Shown: positions 57,388-64,000 of the stretch, piece by piece
How positions within the stretch are numbered: the first letter of the stretch is position 1
Layout of the letters: the number at the start of each line of letters is the position of its first letter
Program-made: the position numbers and the translations under genes
Notes under the pieces: model-generated
Seen by the model: only the letters and a program-made list of their open reading frames with translations
The model's database searches: none
What the model was told of the DNA's origin: nothing
Assembly (NCBI GenBank): GCA_026214975.1
Contig: CM047805.1
Location: 185,629,333 to 185,693,332 of the forward strand
Length of the DNA stretch: 64,000 nucleotides
Direction of reading: 5' to 3'
DNA from: Gentiana macrophylla
Lineage: Eukaryota > Streptophyta > Magnoliopsida > Gentianales > Gentianaceae

Positions 57388-59460
57388 TGTAAAGTCTCAC
57401 ATCGGTAAAATAATAGCAATTTCTGTCACATATAAGTATGAGACATAAATGTCTTGTCAATTCGGGTTAGTCATTTTAGACCAAGCAAAAACGTGTCTAA
57501 GCAGTTGATCGGATCATTTGTGACTCATATAGCGCTACCAGACCTGGGGTCTGGAGGCGTTAAAAAATGGTATTCAGGTCCGATTATCAGAATGGACCTT
57601 AGTGTCAAACCGTGTGAGACGGTACGGGTCACCTCTAGACTCTTCTGGTAGGGGCAAAATGATGGGTCCAACTTTAATCGACAGAGTACTGAGTCGGATG
57701 CACTATAGTAGCGAACAAGGTCGATCCCACAAAGAATCAATCGATTATCAAAGTCGTTATCGAACTTAGTTTAGGTGAGTCAAAATTGGTTCACGGCCAA
57801 TTATACTAAAACGATATTTAAACTAGATGTAAAGAAATGTAGAGAGAAACATAGCCGAATCATGATCCAATTGATTACTTTCACCCTCTAATCGATTATC
57901 TCGGGAATGGGTAGTACCAACCTACCAACCTAATGATCGTATCGCCTCATTCATGGGTGCAAACTCCTAAGCTAATGTAAGACGCTATGCAACAATCAAA
58001 CATCCTTTGCCCGGTTCAACAGTCCGCCTTTAAGGATTTAACTGACCGAAACAAGATAAACGCGCTAGAGTCGCTCGATTTCACAACCGAAAGAACCTCA
58101 CTCCCTAATCAATCTAAACGACTCAGTTGATTATAAGAAATGATCTTAAAACCTTTTTTCCCATACCCCTTCGCAACATACATTTATAAAAGTGGTGTGT
58201 GTGTGTTCATGAACTAGGTGTACAGTCTAATTCAAGCATTAAGAACAAGTTTTAAGACATCAATTCGTCGATACAACAACAATTAAACACTACTCATTCT
58301 CAATTTCATCAATTAGAGGGTGATTTCCTCAATCTTCACATGATTTGATATGAGATGTTTAGCTACTCATAATAAAACTAAAAACAACAATCAAAGATAG
58401 AATTAAAGCCATAAGTAAAATGGAAACTGAAATTGATTACCAAAATCGTAGTAAAATCTGGATTACATCAAGCTCCAACACCATCCAATGTCAATTGATG
58501 ATGAAGAAGACCCAAAATGACAAAATCCAAGAGTAGAGAAGAAACTTTAGCTAGAATCTAAGCTAGATTCTACTTAATTTAAGTAAATTATGGTGTAAAA
58601 ATGAATCTAGGCAAGAAAATGAAAGAATTCGACCTAGAGAGGAAAATGTGTAAGTATGAGAGTGTAAAAGTGTGTAGAAGTTGCTTAAAAATATGTGCAA
58701 CAAGTATTTATATGTTCCAAAAATGTGCAGGAAAAGTGCTTTTGGCGGTCCCCCAAACTGTTCTGTGATTCTGGGCGGTCTCTGTTCATCTTTGGCGCGC
58801 CCCAAACCTTTTGGCGTGCCACAGACCTGTTCTGTGACTTGCAGGACATCCTGCTTGATCTTTGGCGCGCCCCAACCCGTTTGGCGTGCGCCGAACACCT
58901 ACAGGCTCAAGTTTCTTCACTTTTCCCTATTTTCTTCTATCTCCAACCATTGGTTTCATCTTTATACGCTCCATGCCTTATCTCCGGGGCTTACGAACAC
59001 CTGCATCCTGTGGTACCACATCTAACACAAACCGAGCATAATTTCGCAAGATAACTAGGGCTCGAAAAAGGGCCAAAATATCGTGAAATGCCAAGGTTTT
59101 CCATCTACATGTAGTGGATGTGCAATGTGATTTTTCCCTAAATATGGTCTAAAACTACCCGGAATGAACCAAAAGTGCCGTAAACGGGGGTTGTAACATG
59201 CACCGGAGCATAGTAAAATTGACTCTCGTCACAAAACTGGGACAAGTCTTGCCCAAGTCCTGGCGATGACATCAGTCCCTTATGGGGGAGAATGTAAAAT
59301 CCACATCGGTAAAGTAATAGCTTGTTCACCCACATATAAGTATGAGACATAAAAATATTGTCAACTCGGGTTAGCCTTTTCAAACCAAGAGAAGACGGGT
59401 CTAAGCAGTTGACCGGATCATTTATAAACCATTTAACACTACCAGGTCTGGAGCGTTACA
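57388..59460 (+). mobile_element. small non-autonomous LTR retrotransposon with perfect 5-bp TSD
   Basis: LTRs of 177 bp (57388-57564) and 168 bp (59293-59460) start TGTAAARTCYCACATCGG/TGTAAAATCCACATCGG and share ATAAGTATGAGACATAAA and AGCAGTTGAYCGGATCATTT. AATAT flanks both sides (57383-57387, 59461-59465). A PBS-like TGGTATTCAGGTCC begins at 57568, and the polypurine-type ATGGGGGAGAA abuts the second LTR. The 1.7 kb interior lacks gag-pol frames. Size and structure are between TRIM and LARD. Confidence 0.85.
58735..58895 (+). repeat. imperfect ~75-bp tandem repeat in the small LTR element
   Basis: CTTTGGCGCGCCCCAAACC...TTTTGGCGTGCCACAGACC and CTTTGGCGCGCCCCAACCC...GTTTGGCGTGCGCCG are consecutive units, with CTGTTCTGTGAYT shared with a third partial unit upstream. 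GC content is higher than in neighbouring DNA. Confidence 0.65.
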
Positions 59461-59465
59461 AATAT

Positions 59466-60189
59466 GTAATTAAATTCCACATTTTACCTAATTGGGGGCT
59501 TTAAGCCAAAATTTTGTTTTAAAGCCCTGGAATGTGTAAGAAATTACGATGTAGCTGTTATTTTTAGGCTATACTATGTTCACAGGTGTATGAAAGAGAT
59601 AAGTTGGTTAAACATTTTTTTTTGATTAAATATAAGTTAAGTAGAATAAAAATATATTTAAATTACTCTACAAATATATAAAAACGGGTCCTAAAAATAT
59701 CATTTTTAAGGAGAGCCTGCGTCCGTGACCTTGTTGGCCCGTGCCTAGAAACGCCAATGCCTAGTTTATTGAGGCATTCTATCAAACACTTTAGTAGATG
59801 AATTTAGTCTTATTTAAGTGACTTCCTGTCCAAGTGTTTGTTTTGATTCCTTAGCAAGATAATATAAGTTGCATCTGCAATCTCCTTAAGTTAATTTATG
59901 ATAAATGAATAATATAACTTGCATCTGTTAATTTATGTTAAATGGATAAAGTACTTTTTAGTGTTTTTTGGGTGCCCGTGGTTATATAGATTATCTCAAC
60001 AAATTCTTGATTATTAAGATTGTTTAAACAATTTTTGGGTTATGAAGGTTGTTCTTCATTTAAAAAAAGGTTGTTCTTCAATTTGATACCAAGACTACCC
60101 TCATCTTTTTCAACCCCAAAATCCTTTCCAGAATCCATGAACCTGAATCTCGCCGGAACTCTGCCAGAATCCCACAAGAACTAAACCTT
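59466..60189. other. intergenic DNA, no gene seen
   Basis: Contains duplicated AATATAACTTGCATCTG-like blocks at about 59860-59940. No coding frame with recognisable motifs. Confidence 0.5.
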
Positions 60190-60598
60190 AAGCATATTTT
60201 TCCCTCCCTACTCCCTCATACTCATACGTTGCGAGAAAGGCCGATTGTACTTGGTTGTATCATACACACAATTTTTATTTTTTTGAAGGAAATATAATAC
60301 ACACATTCATTTATTTATTTTTGAAGCTTATACATACAATGGGTATATAAATGCTTGGTAATGGATTAGATTTATGAATACTTGTTGTGTAAAATTTATG
60401 TGGTATATATATATATATATTGTAAAAGTCAATTCTACTTCGACTCCTTGTTTGGGTTCTCAAACGTTTCAAATAAATTCAACTCCACAAGATGAATGTT
60501 TCCTCATGATCTAAAAATGTGCGGATACAAATTTTGCAAAATTGACCACTGAAATATAACTCTTGATTTACATCATCCACAGAGAATTAAGGACAAGG
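60190..60598 (+). repeat. dispersed repeat, copy 3
   Basis: Matches 56717-57155 from AAGCATATTTTTCCCTCCC to TTAAGGACAAGGC, with a shorter TA run (60403-60420). It joins directly to the RNase H pseudogene at 60604. Confidence 0.9.
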
Positions 60599-60603
60599 CT
60601 TCT

Positions 60604-61267
60604 ATGTATGGCACGACTGAAGCTACGGCTCAAATGTGTATTCAAGAAGTCAAGCAAAATATTTCATTTGCTGCTAAAATTATGGAATTTCATCACAGTC
60701 ATGAGGATGACAGTATTTTGGTGCAATGTGGGTTGCTTCGTAGCCTTCCAAGGCCTCCCAAAAAGCAGATTCGGTTAATCAAATGGAACTTCCCAGTGGC
60801 AGGACACCTCAAAATCAACTGTGATGGTTTATCAATTGGAAATCCGGGTTTAGCAGGTGGTGGCTATGTTATTCGAACTGATACATGTAAAGTTCTCCAG
60901 GCTGGCTATGAAGCCTACGGTTGTTGCACCAATATGGAGGCTAAAATTAAATCCTTGAAGAGTGGTCTTGAACGCTGCAAATATCATGGCATGTTTCCCA
61001 TTCATGTGGAATTAGACTCCCGAGTGTTAGTCAATATGTTAACTGGGTGTACAAATACCCCTTGGAGATACTTGGATGATATTTGAGCTTCAATCCCTTA
61101 TTAAAACGCTGGAGATTCCGATATCTCATGTGCATAGAGAACGCAATGTAATGGCGGATCACCTAGCTAAATTGGGAAGTACTTCACAGAGATCTCTCTA
61201 TTTGGATTGTTCTAAGTTGCTTGTTTTACGTGACAATCTTCAACTCCCGATAATCCGTATTAATTGA
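60604..61267 (+). pseudogene. RVT_3 RNase H protein, one frameshift
   Basis: 60604-61086 reads as an N-terminal tail followed by the RNase H fold: HLKINCDGLSIGNPGLAGGG (first Asp), TNMEAKIKSLKSGLERC (Glu), HVELDSRVLVNML (second Asp). A single base loss near 61081 shifts the frame; the rest at 61076-61267 has FELQSLIKTLEIPISHVHRE and RNVMADHLAKLG (last Asp), then a stop at 61265-61267. All four acidic active-site positions are kept. The plant RVT_3 domain occurs at the end of LINE-type pol and in stand-alone ORFs; no reverse transcriptase is found upstream. It would cleave RNA in RNA-DNA hybrids. Confidence 0.85.
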
Positions 61268-61334
61268 AGCTCTCTCATACAGGACGCACTCTTCATTTAA
61301 TATGAAGAGTGCAAACATGTTGTCTCATTACTGA

Positions 61335-61967
61335 TGTTGTCAGAAACATCAGGTTTGCGGTATATGGATTCTAAGGTGGATATATAGCTATAAAAAGTGT
61401 ATTTTAATGGTGTTTTCCGATGGTGCTCGGCGGCGGTGTAGGATTCCGGCGGTGGTGCTTTATTAGAGAAGAGGGCGGGGGCAATTCGGCTTTGCCATCT
61501 GTTTTATATCAATTTTGCCCATGTTGAATGAAGTTACATAGCTCCCCTATTTATAGGGGGAGCCACCGACTAAAGTCGGTTTAATTACAAATGGGGACAT
61601 ACAGTACCAAATAGATATTTATCTACAGTAACGGGCTCGTAGTGGAGCCGATAGGTAGCGGTCCTGATGGCCTCGCTGACCGTTGTATCCGTTATACCAT
61701 TGTTTTGTTGAACTTGAGGTAGCTCTTCCGAATATTATGGCCGAGGTCGCTGGCGGACCCGTTTATCGGATGAGATCGCGTGTCGGCCCCCTAATCCTTT
61801 TGGTCGTCGCATAGGGTTGAAAGCTTGGAATTGATTTGAAAGCTCACGGTCCTAATTTGACTGGCGAGCTCGCGGGCAGAAATGGCCGGTGGCCTCATCC
61901 ACTAATGTCGGTGACCGGTTGGACCCGAATAAGAATCCGCGGACCGAAGTACGATTTAGTCACATCA
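61335..61967 (-). repeat. 3' LTR of a second Tat-type gypsy element
   Basis: The right boundary is exact by analogy: CACATCA is followed by ATGGCCCCCTACTC, the same LTR/polypurine junction as 37565/37566. The left boundary (TGTTGTCAG at 61335, or TGATG at 61332) is inferred because the partner LTR is outside the window. Minus-strand TATA CTATAAATAG near 61546-61555. Length about 633 bp, close to the 625 bp of the first Tat element, but the sequence is distinct. Confidence 0.75.
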
Positions 61968-61982
61968 ATGGCCCCCTACTCC
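61968..61982 (-). promoter_or_regulatory. polypurine tract of the second Tat element
   Basis: Minus-strand GGAGTAGGGGGCCAT, differing by one base from the tract at 37566-37580. Confidence 0.75.
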
Positions 61983-62254
61983 GTGACTTAATCATTTTCT
62001 TGAAATGTTAGGCGGGGAGTAATGGTCTGTTTGCGGATCTGTTGCCTTGAAATACTGTGATGGCTCGCTGTTGTGGTGGATCGCCCGTTAGCTTTGCCTC
62101 AGTGCCTTGCTCAGAGTAGGTATTTTCGTTGCTTGTGTGTAGTTGATGAACTTGGCCTCTTGTGGCATGTGCCACGAATTGATTCTGACTTTGTGGTTTT
62201 GCGTCGTGAATCTATTTAGCCTTTGGTGGCTTGAGAGCTTTTAGTCTTGTAGAG

Positions 62255-62640
62255 GGCTCGCTCGAAGACGAGCTCCAAAATATGATGCCGACCTATATGT
62301 CAGTCTAACAAGAAGGTTCGCTCGTAGGCTAATTCAAAATATGTAGCCGAGCTAGAGGTCGGTCTTACAAAGATTCGCTCCAAAAATATGAAATATGATG
62401 CCGTGAGTCGCTTATAAAAGATTCGCTCGAGGGCGAACTCCAAATATGATGCCGAGCTGAGGTCGGGCTTATAAAAGATTCGCTCGAGGGCGAACTCCAA
62501 ATATGATGCCGAGCTGGCGTCGGGCTTATAGAAGATGCTCGAGGCGAGCTCCAAATATGATGCCGAGCTGAGGACGGGCTTATAAAAGATTCGCTCGAGG
62601 GCGAACTCCAAATATGATGCTGAGCTGGAGTCAGTCTTAG
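62255..62640 (-). repeat. ~55-bp tandem array homologous to 10780-11665
   Basis: On the minus strand each unit reads GCTCGGCATCATATTTGGAG, then TTCGCC, CTCGAGCGAATCTTTTATAA and GCCCGAC. About six units, some shortened. The orientation relative to the element's own sense strand is the same as in the coding-free element at 9-15 kb. Confidence 0.9.
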
Positions 62641-62920
62641 AGTGCCGATACTATTTATCGAGCTTAGAGTGCCGAAACTGTTTATCGGGCTTGAACTGGT
62701 GTTGGTGAAAACCACCAGCTATGTGCTGCGCATTGGAGCGGACAGGCTTAATCGCCGATAACGTTCTATCGGGCTTGAATCAGTGTTTGTATCATTACCG
62801 ATTATATGCTAGCTGTGCATTGCAGCGAACTGGCTTAGTCACCGATAACGTTCTATCGGGCTTAAAGTGCCGTGCGTGGAGCGACGGGCTTTGAGTGCCG
62901 ATAACGCTCTATCGGGCTTT
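62641..62920. repeat. hairpin block of the second Tat element
   Basis: Hairpins CCGATA/TATCGG at 62755-62772, 62842-62859 and 62898-62915 have loops ACGTTC, ACGTTC and ACGCTC. Diverged ones lie at 62645-62661 and 62672-62688, each with one mismatch in the stem. Between them is GCTGTGCATTGCAGCGAAC, also present at 37787-37805. Confidence 0.85.
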
Positions 62921-63124
62921 TCGTTGTAGAGAAATCCATGTTGATGGCGAGCCTGTAGCAGACTAGCAGAGAGCTCGTAATAAGATAGCTTGTAATAAAT
63001 GAGCTAGCTGAAATGGAGCTTGTAATAAATGTTTATTTTGCTTTTGTGACGATTTTCCCAAAGTATTTTTGAGCTCGCACCTTCATCTTTGCTCGAAATA
63101 TATCACTTTTTTCGAGTCCGCTAT

Positions 63125-63760
63125 TTGTGTCCGACGTATCCGTATATGTATCTATAGCCCCCCTTGTTTTTGGCGAGGTCGAGGACGTTAAAGCGTCGAA
63201 CTTGCTAAAAATAATTGAATTGAAAGTCTTTCTTGTTTATGTTGAGCTCGATGAATGAATTAAAAATCCGATGTGCGGCCCCCTTGTTTTCGGTGAGATT
63301 GAGGGCGCTAAAAAACTGAGCTCTCCGAAAATACTTGGGGCTAATAATCATATTTGTCTTGAATCGGACCGGTTTTGTTGCACATTTTGTTTTGATTGAA
63401 AAATCCGATATATGGCCCCCTTGTTTTTGGCGAGGTCGAGGGCGCTAAATATCGAGCTCGCTAAAAATAATCGAACATAAAGTCTGACTTGAACTTGATA
63501 ATTGAATCGAAAAATTCCGATGTGTGGCCCCCTTGTTTCAAGCAAGGTCGTTGTGGGTTTGGTTGAAATAAATGAAGAATTCGGGTCATTTCGGATTGTT
63601 TGAAAATTTCCACTCTCGGCCCCCTTGTTTCAAGCAAGATTGAGGGCGAACTTGGTTGAAAAAAGTTTTGTCGAGCTCAATGACTGAAACGAAAAATTCC
63701 AGTATGTGGCCCCTTGTTTCGAGTAAGATCGGAGCTATGATGTGACGAGCTTGCTAGAAA
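63125..63760. repeat. ~90-125-bp tandem array
   Basis: About six units carry GGCCCCCTTGTTT followed by TTGGCGAGGTCGAGGGCG or CAAGCAAGRTYGAGGGCG and a GAGCTCG. Starts near 63165, 63278, 63412, 63525, 63620 and 63708. Confidence 0.8.
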
Positions 63761-63774
63761 CAAATTCTGGATGG

Positions 63775-63945
63775 TGCACAATCTGAGGTCGGGCTTAGAG
63801 CTTGCCGGTTGAGGTCGGATTTAGAGCTGGCCGATGGCTCGGACTTAGAGCTTCCCGGCCGAAGTCGGACTTAGAGCTGGCCGATGGCTCGTACTTAGAG
63901 CTAGCCGACCGAGGTCGGACTTAGAGCTGGCTGAGGAATCGAACC
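63775..63945. repeat. ~35-bp tandem array
   Basis: About five units of AGGTCGGACTTAGAGCTGGC with CGATGGCTC spacers, progressively diverged. Confidence 0.8.
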
Positions 63946-63956
63946 TAGGAAAAGTC

Positions 63957-63966
63957 CTATTTAAAT
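63957..63966 (+). promoter_or_regulatory. possible TATA box of an antisense gene
   Basis: CCTATTTAAATCCC lies just beyond the repeat arrays at the position corresponding to the TATA box at 38128 in the first Tat element. It is followed by a pyrimidine-rich stretch as there. The gene itself would be outside the window. Confidence 0.35.
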
Positions 63967-64000
63967 CCCATGTTTCCCCTTTCAATTTCCACCAAATTCC

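Larger units (their letters stand above)
61983..64000 (-). mobile_element. 3' non-coding region of the second Tat element, partial
   Basis: No gag-pol in the window; the element continues past the right edge. It is a succession of tandem repeats: the ~55-bp GAGCTC-type repeat, a hairpin block, and two further arrays. Tat elements are known for variable tandem repeats in their 3' region that can seed satellites. The long minus-strand frames at 62300-62715 are read-throughs of the repeat. Confidence 0.75.

Noticed and set aside
57388..57564. Interpretation of the two ~170-bp repeats as a tandem segmental duplication like the 410-bp repeat
   Set aside because: TG/TTACA ends, PBS and polypurine sites and a perfect AATAT target duplication fit an LTR element better.
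62300..62715. Minus-strand frames of about 100 codons with repeated SASYLEFALERIFYK-like peptides
   Set aside because: Same tandem repeat as at 10780-11665; no conserved frame.

Overview
This window is a TE-dense stretch of a flowering-plant nuclear genome, most likely a eudicot. The evidence is plant copia and Tat-type gypsy retrotransposons, a Helitron, hAT/MULE/Stowaway MITEs, and two recognisable plant host genes. No rRNA, tRNA, CRISPR array or bacterial-style operon was seen. All calls were made by eye from sequence; no database search was run.

Layout. 1-4141: 5' part of a minus-strand copia element (gag start, a 2 kb leader with a palindrome array, PBS, 1.8 kb LTR) that landed in an older copia pol relic (4142-5880). 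7585-8043: a small plant-specific Cys-rich host gene. 8919-14717: a coding-free LTR element (510-bp LTRs, near-matching 5-bp TSD) holding a ~182-bp tandem array and a ~55-bp tandem array; a truncated second copy lies at 20741-23045. 15826-16869: two hAT MITEs and one copy of a dispersed repeat. 17481-20236: a Helitron-like element with diagnostic ends. 23160-23330: a receptor-kinase LRR fragment. 24118-26958: more MITEs. 27053-32728: a degenerate copia element interrupted by a 1.26 kb solo-LTR-like insert. 34156-35099: a LINE-like retroposon with an 11-bp TSD. 36941-48854: a full-length but decayed Tat/Retand-like gypsy element on the minus strand, with 625-bp LTRs, two RNase H domains and a separate antisense gene (plus strand) that has its own TATA box and introns. 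48960-50570: a MULE-like element. 53635-56579: the best host gene, a two-exon fasciclin-like arabinogalactan protein. 56717-61267: duplicated repeats, a small non-autonomous LTR element (57388-59460) and an RNase H pseudogene. 61335-64000: the 3' LTR and repeat-rich 3' region of a second Tat element running off the window.

Connections. The Tat element at 37-49 kb, the Tat 3' end at 61-64 kb and the coding-free element at 9-15 kb share repeat modules in their non-coding parts. The 9-15 kb family and the 62 kb element share the ~55-bp GAGCTC repeat. The 37 kb and 62 kb elements share an array of short hairpins in which stem substitutions are compensated on the opposite arm while the loop stays constant. 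That hairpin array, next to the promoter of the antisense gene, is the most interesting signal in the window.
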